Source: an uncultured bacterium
GTDB taxonomy: Bacteria; Actinomycetota; Coriobacteriia; Coriobacteriales; Eggerthellaceae
Length of the DNA: 62,087 bases
Assembly: GCA_905215035.1 (NCBI GenBank)
Contig: CAJMOJ010000005.1
Location: 1 to 62,087, forward strand
Reading direction: 5' to 3'
Under the pieces are notes generated by a model that ran no database searches, was not told the origin of the DNA, and worked only from the letters and a program-made list of their open reading frames with translations. A program made the position numbers and the translations under genes. Positions 55,501 through 62,087 of the stretch are shown piece by piece. Every line of letters begins with the position of its first letter. Position 1 is the stretch's first letter.

Positions 55501-56184
55501 AAAATACACATCAGAATTTTGTGCCGTACCACGCACAAGAGGGCGCTCTGGCTCCATGCAAGATTTACGGAAACGAGCTACCGCATCCCAATCGACCAAA
55601 TCACGCATCTGCTCCTGTTCAATAACATCGATCGTTGCCAGCTCATCGCTAGTGCGAAATCCGTCAAAAAAATGCGCAAACGGAAGTGAGCCTTGTATAG
55701 CAGAAAGGTGTGCCACCAACGATAGATCCATACACTCTTGCACTGATGTTGAAGCAAGCATTGCGACACCGGTTGCACGAACCGCCATGATATCTTGATG
55801 GTCGCCAAAAATCGATAGAGCATGCGCCGCAAGAGACCGACCCGTTATATGAAAAACGCCTGGAAGCATCTCGCCTGAAATCTTATACATATTAGGAATC
55901 ATGAGCATAAGACCTTGCGATGCGGTAAAGGTAGAGGTAAGTGCTCCCCCTGATAAGCACCCATGCATAGCGCCCGATGCGCCTTTTTCTGATTGCATCT
56001 CCTGTACATCAACCGTCTGACCGAACAGATTTTTCTTCTCTGCAACCGCCCATGACTCAATAGTCTCTGCCATATGAGATGCTGGTGTAATAGGAAAAAT
56101 CATGGCGGCATCAGATAATGCATATGCTGCATAAGCTGCTGCTGTCATACCCGTCATTACGTTACGATTTGGCGATGTTTCCAT
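52576..56184 (-). CDS. nifJ: Pyruvate:ferredoxin (flavodoxin) oxidoreductase
   Basis: This homodimeric enzyme splits pyruvate to acetyl-CoA, CO2 and reduced ferredoxin. The 1202-residue chain carries all domains: F-P-I-T-P-A-S with the catalytic threonine, G-R-S-L with the substrate arginine, two 4Fe-4S sites (C-I-Q-C-Y-Q-C-S-F-V-C-P and C-V-G-C-G-S-C-A-H-N-C-P), and the thiamine diphosphate end with a third cluster set (G-A-C-A-G-C-G-E) and G-D-G-W-A-Y-D-I. The chosen ATG (56184) has AAGGG nine bases upstream; an ATG nine bases earlier overlaps the ribosome site. It is a single-gene unit between frc and the AEC transporter. Confidence 0.95.
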   Translation of the reverse strand: METSPNRNVMTGMTAAAYAAYALSDAAMIFPITPASHMAETIESWAVAEKKNLFGQTVDVQEMQSEKGASGAMHGCLSGGALTSTFTASQGLMLMIPNMYKISGEMLPGVFHITGRSLAAHALSIFGDHQDIMAVRATGVAMLASTSVQECMDLSLVAHLSAIQGSLPFAHFFDGFRTSDELATIDVIEQEQMRDLVDWDAVARFRKSCMEPERPLVRGTAQNSDVYFQYREAPNVYYDALPGIVQENMDKVAKLTGRTYHLFDYYGAPDAERVIVSLASSCDVVTKAVDYLNARGEKVGLIKVRLYRPFSMEHFVSAIPASTKIISVLDRTKEPGSQGEPLLQDVCTAILSSGKSDIRVVGGRYGLSSKDFTPAMACAVYDNMKAADPKTRFTVGITDDVTNLSLPIGEPIDIVPKGMVQCMFYGFGSDGTVGANKEATKIVGNYSGKYAQGYSWFDSKKSGGLTISYLRFGDEPINAPYLITQADYIACHKDIYVTREYPMADALKEGGVFVLNSSWDLDAMEKHFPAAFKRSLAEKHARLYVIDAAHIAEEVGLGTRINMIMETAFFKLSQVMDFDQAIALLKEDIKTLYAAKGQEVIAMNLKAIDAALTGLQEVTYPQSWINAKDTVVPTEVVPEFVADIARPMDTLHGDELPVSKFNPAGFVPLGSSGYEKRSVAFSIPEWQCDKCIQCYQCSFVCPHGAIRPYVATDSELSGAPQAYNTKPATLKEIKGLHFRIQVYPQDCVGCGSCAHNCPAPGKALVMKPLETQLETQKENLRFAQENVSLKDDLVPKTTVPGTQLQQPLLQFSGACAGCGETPYVKLLTQLFGDRLLIANATGCSSIWGAYMPSISYTTNKRGHGPAWGNSLFEDNGEYGFGIAKGVRIRRNKLVALVTDALADPALPADLKDLMQTWLEQRDDADAAYDIGQAIQTYIVEHNLQNNTDKKSAAASYTPSNSAAPSADYEQIMAYAEMFGKKSVWAVGGDGWAYDIDYDGIDHVLAQGENINILVLDTEGYSNTGGELSKATQLGSVSGFALDGKPTPKKNMGRMMMAYDYVYVAQVCLGADMQQTITALREAEAYDGPSIVICLCPCISWGLKEGMSTVVSAQKQAVKAGYWPLFRFNPMLAAKGKDPLTIDYKTPDGKLEEFLDGQNRYTSLKDRKPTLSARLQSELAKDCDRNYEELVRTVDVYKPASTE

Positions 56185-56292
56185 AGCACCCATCCCTTCT
56201 CATGCTCTGCCCTCTTTTGGCTCGCTGTATCTTCATTTAAATACAGGTGATTTTAAAATCCTGAAATGGTTGACTAACTGCTCCTTTTGCAA

Positions 56293-56339
56293 CCAAGTAG
56301 TTACGCAACACTGATAACTGTCCAACCCACGTAGTTACG
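56293..56339 (-). promoter_or_regulatory. Direct repeats upstream of nifJ
   Basis: CCAAGTAGTTACG (56293-56305) and CCACGTAGTTACG (56327-56339) differ at one base and are offset by 34 bases, about three helical turns. They lie 110-155 bases before the nifJ start. A regulator binding on one face of the DNA would fit. It is otherwise unassigned. Confidence 0.45.
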
Positions 56340-56375
56340 TAGCGCAACGCAATAAAGCACTCCCTACAAAACAGA

Positions 56376-56403
56376 ACAACCACCTCATGCACGAGATGGT
56401 TGT
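56376..56403 (-). terminator. Hairpin upstream of nifJ and near AEC gene end
   Basis: ACAACCACCTC and GAGATGGTTGT pair with one mismatch around six bases. On the minus strand TTCTGTTTTG follows, a poor T run. It lies beyond the 3' end of the AEC gene (stop at 56520), so it is the candidate terminator of the oxc-AEC transcript. Confidence 0.6.
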
Positions 56404-56519
56404 CCTGTGTGATAAAAGTACGCTAAGACAAGCAGGTCAAAGGTATCTGCAAGGTAAGTTAGAAGTCTTACTTGCCACTTGCCTCGGTACTAAAGGAGAA
56501 ACATTGTCAAGGTTGTGAT

Positions 56520-57686
56520 TTAAAGCATATGGCCAATGATAGGCATCAGCCAAATCCATAAAATACACGTTGCTGCAAAGCAAACGGTTGCCACTGCTGT
56601 TGTCGATGCACCCTCCTTAACGTAGATGTTGTAACGAGATGCAATGATAATTCCAGAAAATGCAGGCGGAAGAGCAACTGCCAACACAAGCATTGAAAGC
56701 TTATCGAGATCGCCACCCATGCCGCACAGTAATCCAACTACAACAAAAACTGCTGGAGTTAAGATCAGGCGATAGAACGTGTTCCACCAAGTCTCAAGAC
56801 TAAAACTGAATTTAACCGTAGATAACGCTAAGCCCGCTGCCAAAACAGCTATACCGGAATTTGCCTTTGCAATCAATTCAAAACAGGGGTCTAACTCAGT
56901 GGGGAACTTTACCCCAATGATGACCAGTGCAATTGCAAGAAGAGGCGCCCAGCATACCGGCTGCTTAAGTGCATTAATAATTGCTTCTACATTAGAGTTG
57001 GTATGAGTAGGTTTCTTATTTCCTTTATTAGAAGTATCTGCAACGTTAAGCTCTTGATTTTTGTCTGTAGCATCAACCTCATTGACCGGAGCTTTAACAG
57101 CCGCCGATGCCGTTGCAGCTGTAAGGGTTGCTGAACCACTCGTAGCAGTTGCTGCTGCAGAGGTTTTCGTAGCGCTCGTAGCAGTTGCTGCGGCTGCGGC
57201 AGCTGCTTTTTTGCGAGCTTTAGCCTGACCCATATTAATGAGGTAGAAGCCAATCGGAATAGTGATTGCATTTACCACAATAGAAACAATCGCAATAACT
57301 AAGTTAGTATCAACACTGTTACCATAAATTGGATCAAGCACTGCGAATCCTAAGAATCCAATAGTTGGGGATCCAGCAATCAACGCACAAACAGCAGCCT
57401 CTTGAATCGTGTGATGAAACATAATACGGCATAAGAAAAATGCCAACATAAACATAGCCACAATACCAACAACACTAATTATGGTAAGTGTTACATCAGC
57501 TACAAGCATCTCTCTGGTAGCTTTCACAATTGAAACAAAGAGTGCTGCTGGTAATGCAATGTTTAGAACAACTTTATTAAGACCCTGACGCTGATCATCA
57601 TCAAAGTAGCTTAATTTTCCGCAGATATACCCCAAGATCATGATGACTAAAATGGGGAGAATATCATTGATTAAAATAGTTTCCAT
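56520..57686 (-). CDS. AEC-family transporter, candidate oxalate/formate carrier
   Basis: This 388-residue protein has about ten membrane helices in two halves, as in the auxin-efflux-carrier family, whose bacterial members move malonate, malate or similar acids. Between the halves is a 90-residue hydrophilic loop with a run of alanines and many Thr/Ser (about residues 155-235), longer than in typical members. It follows oxc on the same strand with a 112-base gap. That makes it the best candidate for oxalate uptake or formate export in this window; this assignment is inference. AAGGAGGG precedes the ATG. Confidence 0.8.
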   Translation of the reverse strand: METILINDILPILVIMILGYICGKLSYFDDDQRQGLNKVVLNIALPAALFVSIVKATREMLVADVTLTIISVVGIVAMFMLAFFLCRIMFHHTIQEAAVCALIAGSPTIGFLGFAVLDPIYGNSVDTNLVIAIVSIVVNAITIPIGFYLINMGQAKARKKAAAAAAATATSATKTSAAATATSGSATLTAATASAAVKAPVNEVDATDKNQELNVADTSNKGNKKPTHTNSNVEAIINALKQPVCWAPLLAIALVIIGVKFPTELDPCFELIAKANSGIAVLAAGLALSTVKFSFSLETWWNTFYRLILTPAVFVVVGLLCGMGGDLDKLSMLVLAVALPPAFSGIIIASRYNIYVKEGASTTAVATVCFAATCILWIWLMPIIGHML

Positions 57687-57798
57687 CTTCCCTCCTTACA
57701 TAAACTCGTCAAGCTGGCAATCCTATCGTGCGCCTTCCTATAATTCGGTTAACAAAACACAAAACAAGATTCACCATTACAATCAAACGCTATAAAAG

Positions 57799-59592
57799 TT
57801 AGCCAACTACTTTGCCATCTTCGATGTGAGCAGCAAGGTCTTCACATTCAGATGTTGCAAGAGGACCAACAGCTGGTTTTGGATTCAAGTCAGAGATGTG
57901 TCCCGATTCAACACCAGCATGGATGGAAAGTTGCACATTGATAAAGCAGGGCTTCTTTGATGCAAGTGCTTCGGTCAGATATTGCTCAACCTCGTCAGGA
58001 GTTGTTGCAAAATAGCCTGTACCACCAAATGCTTCCATCATCTTTTCATAATGGGCAGTTGCATCGAGTGTTAAGGGCGATGGGTCTCCATCAGTACCCA
58101 AATTCTCAAAGTCACCACGATAGATGCCGCCATTATTCAAAACCATGATCGTGATAGGTAGGTTGTAGCGACATATAGTCTCAACCTCCATGCCATCAAA
58201 ACCAAAAGCGGAATCACCATGAATCGAAACGACTGATTTACCGGTAGCGACTGCTGCTGCAATAGCGTATCCCGTACCAACACCCATAACACCCCATGTA
58301 CCGCAGTCAAGACGCTGGCGTGGTTTATACATATCAACAATGTCACGGCAATCGTCAAGCGTATTGGCGCCCTCGTTAACAATCACTACATCAGGGTTTT
58401 TATCAATAACTTTTTTGACAGCACCTAATGCGTTGTAATGGTCCATGGGAACCGTTGTTGCGGACGTCTTACCAGCAAACTTCGCATTGTTCTTAGCAGC
58501 ATCGTCGGCCAATAACGAAATCCAATCCTTGCTTGCATGAATGTCATAGCGAGACAGACCATCAAGCAATAACTTCATCGTTGATTTAATATCGCCTACG
58601 ATGGGCGCCTCAATATAGCGCGCATTATCAATTTCAGTTGGATCAATATCAATTTGAATAAACTTTACATTCGGATTCCAGCTTTTACCTTTACCAAAAT
58701 GAAGCATCCAATTAAGACGGGCGCCAATCATAAGAACGACATCAGCGCTTCGCATAGCGAGACCGCGGCAAGATGCAGTACATAAAGGATCTGTATCAGG
58801 AATCAAGCCTTTTGCCATCGACATAGGCTGAAACGGAATACCGGTCTTATGAATAAATTCATTAATTTCTTCATCAGCGCGCGCGTATGCGGCGCCTTTA
58901 CCAAGAAAGATTAGAGGATTTTTTGCCTGCGCTAACAGCTGAAGCGCATGATCAATGCTCTCTTGCGATGGGATCATTGCAGGGGCTGGATCATTCACTG
59001 CAAAAAGAGTCTCTGCTGCTGCAGCTGCATCCATAGTCTGACCCAAAAGTGTATCAGGCAAGTCAACATATACACCACCAGGTCGTCCTGAGCATGCTGT
59101 ACGTATTGCGCGAACAACACCTAATCCAATATCTTCAATTTTATCAATTCTAAATGCAGCTTTTGTAAACGGCACAGCATAAGCACGTTGGTCGAGTCCT
59201 TCATACTGACCTTCCTGCAAATCCACCGTTGACCTATCAGATGATCCACCAAACTGAATGCAGGGAAACCCATTTTCTGTTGCTTCTCGCAAAGGAGCCA
59301 AACCATTCAAAAAACCTGGCGCTGATACTGTTAAGAAAACACCTGGCTTACCAGTCAAAAATCCATGAGCTGCAGCCGCATTACCAGCATCCGCCTCATG
59401 ACGCATACCAATATAACGTATACCTTTTGCTTGTGCGATACGTGCAACATCAGTAACAGGAATACCAATAACGCCATACATTTTATCGATACCATTTTTC
59501 AAAAGTGCATCGACTAAAAGATGCATGCCATCTGTGATAGGAGCGGACTTTGTCGCTGCATTAGAGTCGGTTGTTGTGTTTGTTATTTCCAT
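57799..59592 (-). CDS. oxc: Oxalyl-CoA decarboxylase
   Basis: This thiamine diphosphate enzyme turns oxalyl-CoA into formyl-CoA and CO2, consuming a proton. The 597-residue protein has the catalytic glutamate in R-H-E-A-D-A-G-N-A-A, the family stretch G-R-P-G-G-V-Y-V-D-L-P-D, and the cofactor motif G-D-S-A-F-G-F-D-G ending in L-N-N-G-G. It is slightly longer than known Oxc proteins owing to both termini. The ATG at 59592 follows AGGAGG by seven bases; an in-frame ATG 45 bases upstream is weaker. Paired with frc it completes oxalate breakdown. The AEC gene follows. Confidence 0.93.
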   Translation of the reverse strand: MEITNTTTDSNAATKSAPITDGMHLLVDALLKNGIDKMYGVIGIPVTDVARIAQAKGIRYIGMRHEADAGNAAAAHGFLTGKPGVFLTVSAPGFLNGLAPLREATENGFPCIQFGGSSDRSTVDLQEGQYEGLDQRAYAVPFTKAAFRIDKIEDIGLGVVRAIRTACSGRPGGVYVDLPDTLLGQTMDAAAAAETLFAVNDPAPAMIPSQESIDHALQLLAQAKNPLIFLGKGAAYARADEEINEFIHKTGIPFQPMSMAKGLIPDTDPLCTASCRGLAMRSADVVLMIGARLNWMLHFGKGKSWNPNVKFIQIDIDPTEIDNARYIEAPIVGDIKSTMKLLLDGLSRYDIHASKDWISLLADDAAKNNAKFAGKTSATTVPMDHYNALGAVKKVIDKNPDVVIVNEGANTLDDCRDIVDMYKPRQRLDCGTWGVMGVGTGYAIAAAVATGKSVVSIHGDSAFGFDGMEVETICRYNLPITIMVLNNGGIYRGDFENLGTDGDPSPLTLDATAHYEKMMEAFGGTGYFATTPDEVEQYLTEALASKKPCFINVQLSIHAGVESGHISDLNPKPAVGPLATSECEDLAAHIEDGKVVG

Positions 59593-59878
59593 TGCAGAAC
59601 CTCCTAATTGATTTATCCTCATTCTAAGGAGGCTCAATCGCCCTCTTTTTCCTGTTCAGGTAATTTATGCTCTTTTGTGGGCTGCGCGTTAAAGTGACGT
59701 AAGAAACGTAAAAAACCGATACCGTTTTGCAAACTTGCAGTAAGACACCGCCGCTGCACTCTGTTTGTTTTTAAGAAGCGTAGTAATGCAACAAGGCGCA
59801 CTAGCAATAATTGCTCCCCTCTTCCAACAGCCGTTTTGCAACAATGTTTCTCCAAGTGTTGCTTTGTCATAGTTCTGT

Positions 59879-59897
59879 ATAGGTTTAGTAAACCTAT
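59879..59897. promoter_or_regulatory. Palindrome ATAGGTTTA-G-TAAACCTAT upstream of oleate hydratase
   Basis: Perfect 9-base arms flank a single G, 138 bases upstream of the ATG of the oleate hydratase gene. The half-site TAGGTTTA/TAAACCTA recurs, in the other arrangement, in the cysK operator at 14597-14625. The region between oxc and oleate hydratase (443 bases) otherwise shows no gene. Confidence 0.55.
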
Positions 59898-60034
59898 GGT
59901 CGTTGAATTCTTATCTGGCGAGAATCATGATGCAAAGAGCATCGTTTCCATTTGTAGGTTTTCTTAAATGGGACTTTAACAAACAATGGTCGTACGAGCA
60001 TGTATCTCGCAGTACGCAGAATAAGGAGGACCTT

Positions 60035-61912
60035 ATGTATTATTCCAGCGGAAATTACGAAGCATTTGCTCATCCACTCAAGCCCGAACATATCGATCAA
60101 AAATCTGCCTATATTATTGGAACAGGTCTTGCTGCCCTCTCTACTGCATGCTTTCTTATTAGAGATGCCCAGATGGACGGAACTCGTATCCATATTTTTG
60201 AACGCGATTCAGAGCCTGGTGGTGCTTGCGATGGATGGGAATATCCGCAACTTGGATTTACCATGCGTGGCGGACGAGAGATGGATAACCACTTTGAGGT
60301 CATGTGGGATCTCTATCGTGATATTCCCTCTATCGAAGACCCTAACGTAAGCATTTTGGATTACTATTACTGGCTTAATAAGCGAGATCCAAACTACTCA
60401 CTCTGTCGTGCCACCATCGACCAAGGGCAAGATGCTCACACTGATGGCAAATTTGATCTCTCTGATAAAGGCGCACTAGAGATCATGAAGTTATTCTTTA
60501 CTCCTGAGGAAGATCTAGCCGATAAACCTATTACAGATTACTTCTCTGATGAAGTACTTAATTCTACGTTCTGGTTATATTGGCGTACTATGTTTGCCTT
60601 TGAGAATTGGCACTCGGCTCTTGAGATGAAGCGCTATATCCAACGCTACGTTCACCATGTAGGTGGTCTTCCTGACTTTAGCGCACTGCGCTTTACTCGT
60701 TATAACCAATATGAGTCCATGATCTTACCTATGGTCAACTATTTGAAAACTCATAATGTTACGTTCCATCTCAATACCGAAGTTACTGATGTACGTTTCA
60801 GCTGCGAGAACGGCCGAAAGATCGCCACTGAAATTGAGGTGCGTCATACCCAAGATCACAATGGCACCGTTTCCGTACCTAATAACGAAGCAACACGTAC
60901 TATCCATTTGAGCGAAGACGATCTTCTCTTTATCACAAACGGTAGCTGTGTCGCCAATTCATCATTTGGTTCTCAAGACACGCCGGCTCAATTTATTACT
61001 GAACTTCCTGAGGGTTCATCATTTGACCTGTGGCGCAAAATTGCAAAGCAAGATCCTGCCTTTGGTAATCCTGAAAAATTTATCTATGATCCAGAAAAGT
61101 CAAACTGGATGAGCGCCACCGTAACAACTCTTGATGATAAAATCGCACCTTATATTGAAAAGATCTGCAAGCGCGACCCTTATTCAGGTGGCGTTGTCAC
61201 CGGTGGCATCGTTTCTGTTAAAGACTCTGGCTGGCTTTTGAGCTGGACTATTAACCGACAGCCCCAATTCCGCGCTCAACCGAAGGATCAACTTTGCGTT
61301 TGGGTATATGGTCTTTTTACTGATACTCCTGGCAACTATGTAAAAAAGGCAATGCGCGATTGCACTGGCAAAGAGATTTGTATGGAGTGGCTCTATCAGA
61401 TGGGTGTGCCTGAGGACCAGATTGAGGACTTGGCAATGAATAGCGCCAACACCGTACCCTGCATGATGCCCTATATTACTGCATTCTTTATGCCGCGCAA
61501 TGGCACTGATCGTCCTAAAGTTGTGCCTGATGAAGCAGTAAACTTTGCTTTTATTGGCCAATTTGCTGAAACTGAACGCGACACAATTTTTACCACGGAA
61601 TACTCAATGCGCACCGGCATGGAGGCAGTATATACCCTCTGCAATGTCGATCGTGGCGTTCCTGAGGTATGGGGTAGCGTCTTTGATATTAGATCACTTC
61701 TCAATGCAACTGTTGTTTTACGCGACGGCAAACCCGTTACTGATATGGACATGAATCCTGTCGAAAAGCTTGCACTTCATGAAGGACTCAAGAAGCTTGA
61801 AGGTACCGATATATATGGTCTCCTTAGAGAATTTGGCGTTATCCCTCATGTTGAAGGATCTAAACCAATTACCCCTCCTGCAGTTGGAGCTAATTGGCCC
61901 GGCATCCATTAG
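60035..61912 (+). CDS. ohyA: Oleate hydratase (MCRA family)
   Basis: This FAD enzyme hydrates oleic and related unsaturated fatty acids to 10-hydroxy acids, a detoxifying step in gut bacteria. The 625-residue protein has the N-terminal FAD motif I-I-G-T-G-L-A-A-L-S, the dinucleotide acid in F-E-R-D-S-E-P-G-G, and the R-G-G-R-E-M-D-N-H-F loop typical of the family. The end block F-I-G-Q-F-A-E-T-E-R-D also fits. The ATG at 60035 follows AAGGAGG by five bases; the frame extends 132 bases upstream without a ribosome site. It has its own promoter region with the palindrome at 59879-59897. Confidence 0.94.
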   Translation: MYYSSGNYEAFAHPLKPEHIDQKSAYIIGTGLAALSTACFLIRDAQMDGTRIHIFERDSEPGGACDGWEYPQLGFTMRGGREMDNHFEVMWDLYRDIPSIEDPNVSILDYYYWLNKRDPNYSLCRATIDQGQDAHTDGKFDLSDKGALEIMKLFFTPEEDLADKPITDYFSDEVLNSTFWLYWRTMFAFENWHSALEMKRYIQRYVHHVGGLPDFSALRFTRYNQYESMILPMVNYLKTHNVTFHLNTEVTDVRFSCENGRKIATEIEVRHTQDHNGTVSVPNNEATRTIHLSEDDLLFITNGSCVANSSFGSQDTPAQFITELPEGSSFDLWRKIAKQDPAFGNPEKFIYDPEKSNWMSATVTTLDDKIAPYIEKICKRDPYSGGVVTGGIVSVKDSGWLLSWTINRQPQFRAQPKDQLCVWVYGLFTDTPGNYVKKAMRDCTGKEICMEWLYQMGVPEDQIEDLAMNSANTVPCMMPYITAFFMPRNGTDRPKVVPDEAVNFAFIGQFAETERDTIFTTEYSMRTGMEAVYTLCNVDRGVPEVWGSVFDIRSLLNATVVLRDGKPVTDMDMNPVEKLALHEGLKKLEGTDIYGLLREFGVIPHVEGSKPITPPAVGANWPGIH

Positions 61913-61980
61913 ACTCATTCATCATACGTTGATCGTTATTAGCAACTGATGCCGGTCTTACCTTTAGAAATATAGAATTA

Positions 61981-61996
61981 CTGTCTTATAAGACAG
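61981..61996. promoter_or_regulatory. 16-base perfect palindrome CTGTCTTATAAGACAG
   Basis: The perfect dyad without spacer lies between the oleate hydratase stop and the hairpin at 62018. It may be a regulator site for a gene beyond the window edge. Confidence 0.4.
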
Positions 61997-62017
61997 ACAT
62001 ATAGTCGATACATATTG

Positions 62018-62048
62018 AGAGAGCCCAGGCATTATGCCTGGGCTCTCT
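62018..62048. terminator. Strong hairpin, likely terminator of oleate hydratase gene
   Basis: AGAGAGCCCAGGCA and TGCCTGGGCTCTCT are perfect 14-base arms around TTA. The T run after it on the plus strand is weak (TGTTGTC). It lies 106 bases beyond the ohyA stop and may also serve a convergent gene outside the window. Confidence 0.65.
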
Positions 62049-62087
62049 GTTGTCAGGATCTATCGGGCCGATCCAGACTACCAAGAT

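Noticed and set aside
52576..56184. Oxalate oxidoreductase in place of PFOR, given the neighbouring oxalate genes
   Set aside because: The chain is single and full length, and the threonine and arginine of the pyruvate site are kept; oxalate oxidoreductase is a multi-subunit enzyme.

Overview
The window reads as a chromosomal stretch of an anaerobic, gut- or mouth-type actinobacterium of the Coriobacteriia (Eggerthellaceae-like). This placement is an inference. It rests on the gene mix: pyruvate:ferredoxin oxidoreductase, a nifS/nifU Fe-S pair behind an Rrf2 regulator, family III CoA-transferases, oleate hydratase, single-chain PurL, FIST and DUF3781 proteins, and histidine kinases with SHDIRTPMN boxes. 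Base composition is moderate. No ribosomal or other decisive marker is present. There is one tRNA-Thr(CGU). No CRISPR array, intact insertion sequence or prophage was found.

Layout: 1-4248 is a signalling operon on the minus strand (REC-HD-GYP-PAS-GGDEF protein, Hpt protein, sensor kinase cut by the window edge). 4415-9586 holds glf, citrate synthase, a metallo-beta-lactamase-fold hydrolase and a diacylglycerol-type glycosyltransferase. 11164-13849 pairs a family III CoA-transferase with an opine-dehydrogenase-family enzyme. 13970-17340 is the rrf2 / cysK-nifS-nifU cluster with a divergent control region. 17546-27851 is a mixed block: two crotonase-family proteins, a 4-hydroxybutyrate-type CoA-transferase, UspA, an oxidoreductase, a MATE pump, a Fic protein with a striking operator array, the tRNA, and an unusual cysteine-rich desulforedoxin-like protein. 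28090-31299 is a csoR-copA copper operon whose CopA is fused in frame to a CopZ chaperone. 31474-41959 holds envelope and housekeeping genes, an ATPase pseudogene, an aldehyde dehydrogenase and a FIST protein. 42292-50848 holds map, a candidate small RNA, a frameshifted hybrid histidine kinase, rnhA, a DUF3781 gene and purL. 51131-61912 carries frc, nifJ, an AEC transporter, oxc and an oleate hydratase.

How the genes fit together: frc and oxc form a complete oxalate-to-formate pathway (formyl-CoA:oxalate CoA-transferase plus oxalyl-CoA decarboxylase). The AEC permease next to oxc is the best local candidate for oxalate uptake or formate exchange. PFOR lies between the two halves and supplies acetyl-CoA and reduced ferredoxin. 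CysK supplies cysteine, NifS mobilises its sulfur and NifU assembles clusters, which PFOR and other anaerobic enzymes need. The copper operon shows textbook CsoR control, with one operator exactly filling the promoter spacer.

The most unusual items are: the CopA-CopZ fusion, which keeps a strong internal ribosome-binding site and start; a candidate sRNA whose terminator loop presents a C-rich anti-Shine-Dalgarno sequence; a hybrid kinase split at a T7 tract and bearing a receiver with Glu in place of the phospho-acceptor Asp; a Fic gene preceded by three copies of one half-site; a crotonase-family protein lacking both catalytic glutamates; and a two-site cysteine protein related to desulforedoxin but lacking a superoxide reductase centre.
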